From Cytophagia bacterium (lineage in GTDB: Bacteria > Bacteroidota > Bacteroidia > Cytophagales > Spirosomataceae), in the NCBI GenBank assembly GCA_004293645.1, contig REAB01000050.1, forward strand, positions 1 through 64,000: DNA of 64,000 nucleotides. The letters run 5' to 3'. Shown here one piece after another: positions 26,334 to 33,134 of the stretch. A program made the position numbers and the translations under genes. Within the stretch, counting starts at the first letter, position 1; every line of letters begins with the position of its first letter. The notes under the pieces are model-generated. The model worked only from the letters and a program-made list of their open reading frames with translations, was not told the origin of the DNA and did no database searches.

Positions 26334-26783
26334 ATGCTTCGTTCGCTCTTATTCTCCGCCCTACTCTGTGTTTCAACGCTTGCTCTGGCACAAAAAAAAA
26401 TCATCTCAACGCCCAACGCCCCCGTGCCTATTGCGCCTTATAGTCAGGCAGTTGAGGCGGGTGGCCTCGTTTTTGTGGCGGGACAAATTGGCCTCGACCC
26501 CGCCACGCGGCAGCTTGTTGCGGGTGGCATTGAAGCCGAAACCACCCGCACAATGGCCAACGTCAAAGCCATTTTGGCCGCCGCAGGCCTCGGCATGGAC
26601 GACATCGTAAACACCACTATTTATCTGAAAGACTTGGCTCATTTTCAAAAAGTAAACGAACTCTACGGGGCTTATTTTACGGGCAATTTCCCCGCCCGAA
26701 CCACCGTAGGCGTAGCTAATTTGCCAGGCGGAGCCAGCATCGAAATCGCCGTGGTAGCTGCCCAACGCCCCCGCCGAAAATAG
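26334..26783 (+). CDS. Exported RidA (YjgF/YER057c/UK114) family protein
   Basis: A 149-residue RidA-fold protein with an N-terminal signal peptide (MLRSLLFSALLCVSTLALAQ). RidA hydrolyses reactive enamine/imine intermediates released by PLP enzymes. The family core is intact: PVPIAPYSQAVEAGGLVFVAGQIGLDP, NVKAILAAAGLGMDDIVNTTIYLKD, NFPARTTVGVANLPGGASIEI, including the active-site Arg in the PARTTV motif. Periplasmic location is unusual for RidA; a second, cytosolic paralogue is at 62560-62940. The final 20 bp of this gene, including all but one base of the stop codon, recur at 27607-27626. Confidence 0.92.
   Translation: MLRSLLFSALLCVSTLALAQKKIISTPNAPVPIAPYSQAVEAGGLVFVAGQIGLDPATRQLVAGGIEAETTRTMANVKAILAAAGLGMDDIVNTTIYLKDLAHFQKVNELYGAYFTGNFPARTTVGVANLPGGASIEIAVVAAQRPRRK
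26763..26782. repeat. 20-bp direct repeat, left copy (ridA 3' end)
   Basis: CAACGCCCCCGCCGAAAATA, identical to the copy at 27607-27626. It covers the last six codons and the first two bases of the stop codon of the exported ridA. Confidence 0.9.
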
Positions 26784-26894
26784 GTCGTTAAAAACTGAGG
26801 GCGTTCTTATTCCAAAGTCTATAAAGTTTAAGCAAGGTTTGCGGGTCGTTGTTGCCCGTCCCCGTGCGGTATTTTCCACTAACAAGTTTTGGTT

Positions 26895-27182
26895 CTACTT
26901 TTTTCTTCTCGAATCAATTAGATTTAGCACATACACTATTTTGAGGGTTTCTAAAACAGTGTAATGAACTAAATAGTAGGGTTTTACGGGTAACTCTCGC
27001 ACCGACTCTATCCATGTATTTCGTTGCCCAGCAAAGGGGTGCTTCTCTAAAATATTACCCACTTGTAGCACTTGTTCCGAAAATTTATCGGCAGCAGCAT
27101 CTCCCCATTCGTCTAATAAAAACTCCAAGATTTCCCTGATTTCGTTTTGGGATTCATCAGACCAAATTATTTGGTAATCCAT
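26895..27182 (-). CDS. Type II toxin of the RelE/ParE superfamily
   Basis: A 95-residue protein with the ParE/RelE fold pattern: YQIIWSDESQNEIREILEFLLDEWGDAAADKFSEQV at the N-terminus, then HPFAGQRNTWIESVRELPVKPYYLVHYTV and KIVYVLNLIDSRRKK. RelE members cleave mRNA on the ribosome and ParE members poison gyrase; by eye I cannot separate the two. Its start overlaps the upstream antitoxin gene by 16 bp, the usual antitoxin-first arrangement with coupled translation. The pair lies inside the segment bounded by the 20-bp direct repeat. Confidence 0.85.
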   Translation of the reverse strand: MDYQIIWSDESQNEIREILEFLLDEWGDAAADKFSEQVLQVGNILEKHPFAGQRNTWIESVRELPVKPYYLVHYTVLETLKIVYVLNLIDSRRKK

Positions 27183-27412
27183 TTCGTCATTTTTTCTTTT
27201 AGTGCCTCGGTTGTGATGCCACTTAACTTTCCTTTTTGGGCTTCTTCTGCACGGTTGGCTAAATCGGCTAAAAATTCAGCAGAATGATTAAGTTTTACTT
27301 GGCGATTTTCCAAGAAAAGATAAATGGTTTTTTCCAAATCTTCCAAGTCAGCTTCTTCCGTGAGCAAATCTACTTGTTGGTGTATTTTCTCTTTTAGTTC
27401 AAGAACTGGCAT
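27167..27412 (-). CDS. Antitoxin of the RelE/ParE-type toxin-antitoxin pair
   Basis: An 81-residue, strongly charged protein (MPVLELKEKIHQQVDLLTEEADLEDLEKTIYLFLENRQ) whose length and position identify it as the antitoxin. The middle (AEFLADLANRAEEAQKGKLSGITTEALKEKMTKWITK) resembles toxin-binding segments of small Bacteroidota antitoxins. No clear ribbon-helix-helix or helix-turn-helix is visible, so autoregulation is uncertain. Overlaps the toxin gene by 16 bp. Confidence 0.8.
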   Translation of the reverse strand: MPVLELKEKIHQQVDLLTEEADLEDLEKTIYLFLENRQVKLNHSAEFLADLANRAEEAQKGKLSGITTEALKEKMTKWITK

Positions 27413-27606
27413 ACTAGCTATTGATTTTTGTTGTTTTACAAAATTAGCATTTTCAACGTTATGTTTTAGCCGTTGTTAGTGTTATCAGCAACAAGTTTAT
27501 AGGTTATTGGAACGATACAAATTTAAAGCTAATTTAATGGGCAAACAAAACGGCAAAACTTGGTTTTTGGTTAGCACCTTTCTGAATTTGCAAAAAAGGA
27601 CTGTTT

Positions 27607-27626
27607 CAACGCCCCCGCCGAAAATA
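27607..27626. repeat. 20-bp direct repeat, right copy
   Basis: CAACGCCCCCGCCGAAAATA, identical to 26763-26782 and followed by A, so it would still encode the ridA C-terminus plus a TAA stop if joined to the gene body. The sequence to its left is unrelated to ridA, so the identity is confined to 20 bp. Confidence 0.9.
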
Positions 27627-27645
27627 ACCCCCCAAAAAAATAATT

Positions 27646-27659
27646 ACTAAAAATTTAGT
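27646..27659. promoter_or_regulatory. BlaI-type operator 1 (ACTAA-N4-TTAGT)
   Basis: A perfect dyad, ACTAA-AAAT-TTAGT, directly upstream of the blaI -33 box. It has the same half-sites and spacing as operator 2, 29 bp away. Confidence 0.8.
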
Positions 27660-27666
27660 TATTTGT

Positions 27667-27697
27667 TTTGAAAAACTAAAATCTTAGTTTACGTTTG
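27667..27697 (+). promoter_or_regulatory. blaI-blaR1 promoter
   Basis: TTTG at 27667-27670, exactly 19 bp of spacer and TACGTTTG at 27690-27697: a textbook Bacteroidota promoter. The start would be near 27704, leaving a leader of about 25 nt to the blaI ATG. Operator 2 lies entirely inside the spacer. Confidence 0.85.
27675..27688. promoter_or_regulatory. BlaI-type operator 2 (ACTAA-N4-TTAGT)
   Basis: ACTAA-AATC-TTAGT, extended by two more base pairs on each side (AAACTAA ... TTAGTTT). It sits between the -33 and -7 boxes, where a bound dimer would block RNA polymerase. Confidence 0.8.
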
Positions 27698-27727
27698 CAA
27701 CATATATCGAACTAAACAACAGCAACC

Positions 27728-28087
27728 ATGCGTGAATTGACCAAAGCCGAAGAAGAAATTATGCAGATTTTGTGGGATGTAGAGCGGGCGGTGGTTTGGG
27801 ACATTATTGAACGAATGCCCGAACCCTACCCTGCCTACAATACGGTTTCCACTTTTATCCGAATTTTGGAACAAAAAGGGTTTGTGAACCACGATGTGCA
27901 GGGCAAAACGCACACCTACTTTCCGATAGTGAGCAAAGAACAATACCGCCAATATGAAGCCAATAAGCTCATTCACAACTACTTCGACAACTCGCTGGCC
28001 GAGTTGGTATCGTTTTTTGTGAAAGACAAAAATGTAAGTCTGGCCGATGCTGAGGAGATCATGAAATTGATTCAGCCCAAGCAATAA
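27728..28087 (+). CDS. BlaI/MecI/CopY family transcriptional repressor
   Basis: A 119-residue winged-helix repressor: ELTKAEEEIMQILWDVERAVVWDIIERM and YNTVSTFIRILEQKGFVNHDVQGKTHTYFPIVSKEQYRQYE, then a C-terminal dimerisation helix ending FVKDKNVSLADAEEIMKLIQ. Relatives hold beta-lactamase or copper-response genes off until a membrane M56 sensor-protease inactivates them. Lies 28 bp upstream of the M56 gene, in one operon under a promoter with two matching ACTAA-N4-TTAGT dyads, so it should repress itself. No beta-lactamase gene is in the window, so the inducing signal is unknown. Confidence 0.93.
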   Translation: MRELTKAEEEIMQILWDVERAVVWDIIERMPEPYPAYNTVSTFIRILEQKGFVNHDVQGKTHTYFPIVSKEQYRQYEANKLIHNYFDNSLAELVSFFVKDKNVSLADAEEIMKLIQPKQ

Positions 28088-28115
28088 TGCCCACTTTTCT
28101 AAACCCAAATCTAAC

Positions 28116-30005
28116 ATGGAAATCTTTTTGTATTTGCTCAAAGTGAGCGCGGGCTTGGTGGCTTTTTACGTTGTTTATTGGTTATTGCTGCGGCATCACA
28201 CCTATTTTACGGCCAATCGGTTTTATTTGCTGGTAGCCATTTTTGGTGCGTTAGTCGCTCCTTTTTTTGAAATTTCGGAGCAAGTTCCCGCCGTGGTAGC
28301 TGCTGCCCCGCTCAATTTAGACGCGCTTACCATCGCCGCAACTACAGATGTAAACGCAGTACAGAAACCTGACTTAGCCCAAATTTTGTGCCTGCTTTAC
28401 GCTGCTGGCATTGCCTTTATGTTGATTCGTTTGGGCAAAAAACTGGGACAAATTTTGTGCATTATTAAGCTCAATAAGCAGGAGCGCGTGGGCCAATACG
28501 TGCTGGTACGCACTGAAAATGCCGATTTTTCGTCATTTTCTTTTCTTAACTATTTGGTAATCAGTACGCAAGACGAAGCCAACTACGCCGAGGTGGTATT
28601 GCGCCATGAGGCGGTGCATATTCGTCAGCGGCACAGCCTTGACTTGCTGTTGCTCGAATTAGTACACGCTTTTTTTTGGTTCAACCCCATTTTGATTTTG
28701 TACAAACGCTCGCTCAAACAAGTCCACGAGTTTATTGCAGACGAACTCGCCACCGCTGGCGACCGCCTCACCTACGCCCGTACCCTGGTGGGTTACACCT
28801 TTGGCGTATCGCCGCAGGTTTTAACCAACAATTTTTTCGACTCTTCTCAAATCAAAAACCGAATTGTGATGCTCACCAAAAACCGTAGTTCTCGTTGGGT
28901 ACTTACCCGCTATTTGTTGGCTTTGCCCGCTTTGGGCGCGTTGGTGCTGCTGGTAGCCGCCCGCACCGTCGAGATTATTCCCGCCCCTGCCCCCGACCCC
29001 CCCGTTGAGCACCTTGCCACCGCACCTGCACCCTTTGTTTTCAACACCGAAAATATGCAAATTACTCCTGCCGCCGACAAAATATTGGTAACGGGCAACG
29101 TCTTTGACAAACAAGACAAAATGCCCATACCAGGCGCAAACGTGGTGGTAATAGGAGAAACCAAAGGCACAACCACCGACGCAAACGGGAATTTTATGAT
29201 TGAAACCACCGACGACAAAGAACTGGCAATAAGTTTTATCGGGTTTCAAACTGCGGTATTGTCGCTCAAAAAAATGAAAGCGAAGGACAAAATAGCAATT
29301 TCGGTAGGATTAGAAAAAGACAGCAAAGATTTGCCAGAAGTAGTGGTAGTATCTTACTCGCCAATTCGTAGGAGCAGTTCTATTAATGATGAGCCTACTG
29401 TCGCTGTACCTACTCCGCCCGTTGTTACCAAAGGTGGCGAAGTGTTTATAGTAGAGCAAAGCCCTGAATTTCCAGGCGGCACAAGCGCGTTGATGCAGTT
29501 TTTGGCTAAAAACATCAAGTATCCTGCTGCTGCCGCGCGTGCCAACGTGCAGGGCAAAGTTTTTGTGCAGTTTGTGGTCAGTAAACAAGGCAAAATCAGA
29601 GATTTGCGCATTTTGAAAGGCATCGGTTTTGGCTGCGACGAAGAAGCCGTGCGCGTGGTGAGTATCATGCCCGACTGGAAGCCCGCCCAGCAAAACGGCC
29701 AAAACGTAGCCGTGCAGTACAATTTGCCCATTAACTTTATATTGGAAAGCCGAGATGGTTCTCCAACAAAGCCTGAAAACACCCGCATACTTATTGACGG
29801 ACTAAAAAAAGGGCAGCAACCACTGATGATTGTAGATGGCGTAGAAATAAAGTTAGATGCCGATAGCATCAAACTCGACCCCAAAAATATTGAGTCGATG
29901 GAAGTAATAAAAAACGAAGCCGCCACCAAAACCTATGGTGAAAAAGGCAAGTATGGGGTTATTTTTATTACGACCAAGAAGAAAGCTGCCCAGCCAAAAA
30001 ATTAG
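28116..30005 (+). CDS. BlaR1-type M56 metallopeptidase with regulatory, TonB-C and plug-like domains
   Basis: A 629-residue inner-membrane sensor-protease. The N-terminal 290 residues have four hydrophobic helices and the M56 zinc motif HEAVH at residues 164-168 (VLRHEAVHIRQRHSLDLLLLELVHAFFWFNPI). Residues about 322-385 form a carboxypeptidase-regulatory-like domain (GANVVVIGETKGTTTDANGN). Residues about 450-550 form a TonB C-terminal domain (PEFPGGTSALMQFLAKNIKY; KVFVQFVVSKQGKIRDLRIL). Residues about 562-629 resemble a TonB-receptor plug fragment (LMIVDGVEI; IESMEVIKNEAATKTYGEKG). It likely cleaves the co-encoded BlaI-type repressor on sensing an envelope signal. Confidence 0.92.
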   Translation: MEIFLYLLKVSAGLVAFYVVYWLLLRHHTYFTANRFYLLVAIFGALVAPFFEISEQVPAVVAAAPLNLDALTIAATTDVNAVQKPDLAQILCLLYAAGIAFMLIRLGKKLGQILCIIKLNKQERVGQYVLVRTENADFSSFSFLNYLVISTQDEANYAEVVLRHEAVHIRQRHSLDLLLLELVHAFFWFNPILILYKRSLKQVHEFIADELATAGDRLTYARTLVGYTFGVSPQVLTNNFFDSSQIKNRIVMLTKNRSSRWVLTRYLLALPALGALVLLVAARTVEIIPAPAPDPPVEHLATAPAPFVFNTENMQITPAADKILVTGNVFDKQDKMPIPGANVVVIGETKGTTTDANGNFMIETTDDKELAISFIGFQTAVLSLKKMKAKDKIAISVGLEKDSKDLPEVVVVSYSPIRRSSSINDEPTVAVPTPPVVTKGGEVFIVEQSPEFPGGTSALMQFLAKNIKYPAAAARANVQGKVFVQFVVSKQGKIRDLRILKGIGFGCDEEAVRVVSIMPDWKPAQQNGQNVAVQYNLPINFILESRDGSPTKPENTRILIDGLKKGQQPLMIVDGVEIKLDADSIKLDPKNIESMEVIKNEAATKTYGEKGKYGVIFITTKKKAAQPKN

Positions 30006-30040
30006 CGGGTTGATGCGAGGTATTGACCCAAACTGTTTGG

Positions 30041-31945
30041 TTAATAAGCTCTTACGCCTTTTCCTTCGTAATAGTTTACAAATGCTTTGTTCACTACGCG
30101 GTTGCCGCCTGGCGTGGGGTAATTGCCCGTAAAATACCAGTCGCCGCTGTGGAGTGGGGTGGCTTTGTGGAGGTTTTCTACGGTTTGAAAAATAACCGAA
30201 AGTTCGGCTTTCAAATCTTTGGGGCGAACAATTTGCGCCACTTTTTGCGAGATTTCCTCGTGCGTAAATGGTTCAAAAAGTGCCTTGACGTAGTTTTCTT
30301 GGTAAGCGTTGCCCGTTTCAAGGGCCGCTACGCACTGGGCATACACCTCATCTTGTAGGTTGTCCAAACCGCGTTCTTTCAAGAGTTGCAACGTAGCGCG
30401 AAAGGCCACAAAGTCTTTTACTTTCGACATATCAATGCCGTAACAATCGGGAAAACGGATTTGGGGAGCAGACGACACAATCACGATTTTCTTGGGACCG
30501 AGTCGGTCGAGCATTTTCAAGATGCTTTTTTCGAGCGTGGTGCCGCGCACAATCGAATCGTCAATGACTACCACCGTGTCGATGCCCTTGCGCACCACTT
30601 CGTAGGTGGTATCATAGACGTGCGCCACCATGTCGTCGCGGGTGGAGTCGTCGGTAATAAAAGTGCGTAATTTTACGTCTTTGGACACCAGTTTTTCGAT
30701 GCGCGGCCTAAACGAAAGCAGTTTTTCTAATGCTTCGGGGGTGAGATTGGCATCGGACACGGCCTTGATGCGTTTTTGGGCCAAATATTCTTCCAAACCT
30801 TCGATGAGTCCAAAAAATGCGGTTTCGGACGTGTTGGGAATGTACGAAAAAACGGTGTTTTCGAGGTCGTAATCTATTTCTTCCAAAATCTGCGGAATCA
30901 CCAATTTGCCCAACGTTTTGCGCTCGTTGTAAATATCGGGGTCGGAAGCCCGCGAAAAATAAATGCGTTCAAAGCTACACGAGCGTTTTTCGAGTGGTTT
31001 CAAGATTTGATGCTCGCCGTATTCGCCGTATTTGTCAATAATGAGGGCGTGGCCAGGTTTTATTTCTCTTATTTCTTCGTAATTGGCGTTAAAAGCGGTT
31101 TTGATGGCGGGTTTTTCGGAAGCCACTACCACCACCTCGTCGTTGGCGTAGTAGTAAGCGGGCCTGATGCCCGACGGGTCGCGCACCACAAAGGCTTGGC
31201 CTGAGCCTGTCATGCCGCACATGGCAAAACCACCGTCGAAGTCGCGGCACGAACGGTGCAGCACGCGCACCAAATCCATGTTGTCTTCGATGATGTCGGA
31301 GAGGTCGGGATTTTCGTAGATGCCCTTGAAGCGGTCGAACACGCGCTGGTTTTCTTCGTCCAAAAAGTGTCCAATTTTTTCCATCACCGTTACCGTATCT
31401 ACCTTATCCTTAGGGTGTTGGCCGAGCGAAACGAGTTTATCAAAGAGCTCTTCTACGTTGGTCATATTAAAATTGCCCGCTGCTACCAAGTTGCGGCTGC
31501 GCCAGTTGCTTTGGCGGAGCATGGGGTGGCAGCTTTCGATGTCGTTGCTGCCGTGGGTGCCGTAGCGCAGGTGTCCGAGCCAGACCTCGCCCGTAAACGC
31601 CACGTTTTCTTGCAACCATTTGGCATCATATTTGAGCTTTTTGGCGTCGCCTTTTAGCTCTTTGAATGCTTTTTTAAACTTTCTGTTTACTTTTTTGAAC
31701 ACGTGCGAAATAGGCTGCGGCTCTACCGACCGATAGCGGCTGATGTACCGATGCCCAGGCGGAACTTCTATTTTGACGTTGGCCACGCCCGCGCCATCTT
31801 GGCCACGATTGGCTTGTTTTTCCATCAAAACATAGAGCCTGTTGATGGCATAAAACGCCGAACCATATTTGTCAATGTAGAATTGAAGCGGCTTGCGGAG
31901 TCGAATGAGGGCAATTCCACACTCGTGCTTGATAACGTCGCTCAT
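30041..31945 (-). CDS. purF: Amidophosphoribosyltransferase (PurF-type)
   Basis: A 634-residue class II glutamine amidotransferase fused to a phosphoribosyltransferase; it makes phosphoribosylamine in the first committed step of purine synthesis. The N-terminal nucleophile is C9 (HECGIALIRL), so an eight-residue propeptide must be removed. The glutaminase region includes GHLRYGTHGSNDIESCHPML and NFNMTNVEELF. The PRPP-binding loop is VVVIDDSIVRGTTLEKSILKML. It is longer than E. coli PurF (505), with extra charged segments (FKKVNRKFKKAFKELKGDAK), a form I associate with Bacteroidota. A minus-strand TAACTTTG lies about 45 bp upstream. Confidence 0.9.
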   Translation of the reverse strand: MSDVIKHECGIALIRLRKPLQFYIDKYGSAFYAINRLYVLMEKQANRGQDGAGVANVKIEVPPGHRYISRYRSVEPQPISHVFKKVNRKFKKAFKELKGDAKKLKYDAKWLQENVAFTGEVWLGHLRYGTHGSNDIESCHPMLRQSNWRSRNLVAAGNFNMTNVEELFDKLVSLGQHPKDKVDTVTVMEKIGHFLDEENQRVFDRFKGIYENPDLSDIIEDNMDLVRVLHRSCRDFDGGFAMCGMTGSGQAFVVRDPSGIRPAYYYANDEVVVVASEKPAIKTAFNANYEEIREIKPGHALIIDKYGEYGEHQILKPLEKRSCSFERIYFSRASDPDIYNERKTLGKLVIPQILEEIDYDLENTVFSYIPNTSETAFFGLIEGLEEYLAQKRIKAVSDANLTPEALEKLLSFRPRIEKLVSKDVKLRTFITDDSTRDDMVAHVYDTTYEVVRKGIDTVVVIDDSIVRGTTLEKSILKMLDRLGPKKIVIVSSAPQIRFPDCYGIDMSKVKDFVAFRATLQLLKERGLDNLQDEVYAQCVAALETGNAYQENYVKALFEPFTHEEISQKVAQIVRPKDLKAELSVIFQTVENLHKATPLHSGDWYFTGNYPTPGGNRVVNKAFVNYYEGKGVRAY

Positions 31946-32110
31946 ATTTTTGAGAAGAAAATGAATGAAAGTTCGATGGTATTAATGCAAAGTTAAGGAA
32001 TCCTACCACGTTGTTGGGTAAATAATTTGAAAATTTGGCAAGAATTATAATCAGCAATCAGCAAAATACCACAATTTTCAAATTGACTCATTTTCAAATT
32101 CTCAAATTAG

Positions 32111-32118
32111 TAGCTTTG
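32111..32118 (+). promoter_or_regulatory. -7 element TAGCTTTG of aguB
   Basis: A perfect TAnnTTTG match 26 bp upstream of the aguB ATG, immediately after TTTTCAAATT-type repeats. Confidence 0.45.
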
Positions 32119-32143
32119 CATTTCAAAAAGACTCGCCTCGTTT

Positions 32144-33025
32144 ATGCGCAATGTAAAAATAGGGTTGGTGCAAATGTCTTGCACGGCCCACGTAGAAGAA
32201 AACTTAGCCAAAGCCATTGAAAAAACCCGCGCAGCTGCCGCGCAAGGGGCGCAGATTGTGTGTTTGCAAGAATTGTTTAAGTCGCTCTATTTTTGCGACG
32301 TAGAAGACCACGCCAATTTTAACCTCGGCGAGGCTATTCCTGGTCCAACCACCGACACCCTCGGTGCGTTGGCCAAAGAGTTGGGCGTGGTCATTATTGC
32401 CTCGCTGTTTGAAAAACGCGCGCCAGGTTTGTACCACAATACCACCGCAGTGCTCAATGCCGACGGTAGCTATTTGGGAAAATACCGCAAAATGCACATT
32501 CCTGACGACCCTGGCTACTACGAAAAATTTTACTTTACGCCTGGCGATGTTTCGTCTTCGGAGTCGGGTTATCGAATTTTTGACACTAAATTTGGCAAGC
32601 TGGGGGTTCTTATTTGCTGGGACCAGTGGTATCCAGAAGCGGCCCGCATTACGAGTTTGATGGGGGCCGAGATTTTGTTTTATCCCACGGCCATTGGTTG
32701 GGACACCAACGAAACCGACCCCGCCGCCAACCAAGAACAGTACAATGCTTGGCAGACCATTCAGCGCAGCCATGCCATTGCCAACGGCGTGTATGTGGTA
32801 TCGGTAAACCGAGTGGGGCAAGAAGCCGAGCAGCAATTTTGGGGCGGGTCGTTTGTGGCCAATCCATTCGGGAGTTTGCTGTATTTGGCCTCGCACCACC
32901 AAGAAGAAGTAAAAGTAGTAGAGATAGATTTGAACAAAACCGAACACTACCGCACCACTTGGCCTTACCTCCGCGACCGCCGAATTGACTCTTACGGGCC
33001 TATTTTGAAGCGTTTTATTGATTAA
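32144..33025 (+). CDS. aguB: N-carbamoylputrescine amidase
   Basis: A 293-residue nitrilase-superfamily enzyme that hydrolyses N-carbamoylputrescine to putrescine in the arginine-decarboxylase polyamine route. The catalytic triad is visible: E43 (VCLQELFKSLYF), K116 (GKYRKMHIPD) and C158 (GVLICWDQWYPEA). The sequence around GYYEKFYFTPGD and FYPTAIGWDTNETDP matches AguB more closely than general nitrilases. No agmatine deiminase gene is adjacent. The 3' end overlaps a terminator hairpin, then a long palindromic repeat. Confidence 0.92.
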   Translation: MRNVKIGLVQMSCTAHVEENLAKAIEKTRAAAAQGAQIVCLQELFKSLYFCDVEDHANFNLGEAIPGPTTDTLGALAKELGVVIIASLFEKRAPGLYHNTTAVLNADGSYLGKYRKMHIPDDPGYYEKFYFTPGDVSSSESGYRIFDTKFGKLGVLICWDQWYPEAARITSLMGAEILFYPTAIGWDTNETDPAANQEQYNAWQTIQRSHAIANGVYVVSVNRVGQEAEQQFWGGSFVANPFGSLLYLASHHQEEVKVVEIDLNKTEHYRTTWPYLRDRRIDSYGPILKRFID

Positions 33026-33040
33026 AAAAACGCTTCTTTT
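33007..33040 (+). terminator. Rho-independent terminator overlapping the aguB 3' end
   Basis: GAAGCGTTTT (33007-33016), a 10-nt loop and AAAACGCTTC (33027-33036), followed by TTTT. The stop codon of aguB lies in the loop. Confidence 0.75.
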
Positions 33041-33112
33041 GTCATTCTGAGCGCAGCGAAGAATCTTAAGCTCATCGGTTTATAGATTCTTCGCTGCGCT
33101 CAGAATGACAAA
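33038..33112. repeat. Long palindromic repeat (GTCATTCTGAGCGCAGCGAA type)
   Basis: Arms of 29 bp at 33038-33066 and 33084-33112 are perfect inverse copies around a 17-nt loop. The core motif GTCATTCTGAGCGCAGCGAA is a common scattered bacterial palindrome, related in layout to the element at 26210-26300. It lies between the convergent aguB and oxidoreductase genes. Confidence 0.9.
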
Positions 33113-33134
33113 TTAATTCTTACATGACAAATTT

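Larger units (their letters stand above)
27413..27727. other. Spacer between the antitoxin gene and blaI
   Basis: About 315 bp. The left part is AT-rich with no gene. The right part carries the second copy of the 20-bp direct repeat (27607-27626), then the blaI operators and promoter, listed separately. Confidence 0.7.
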
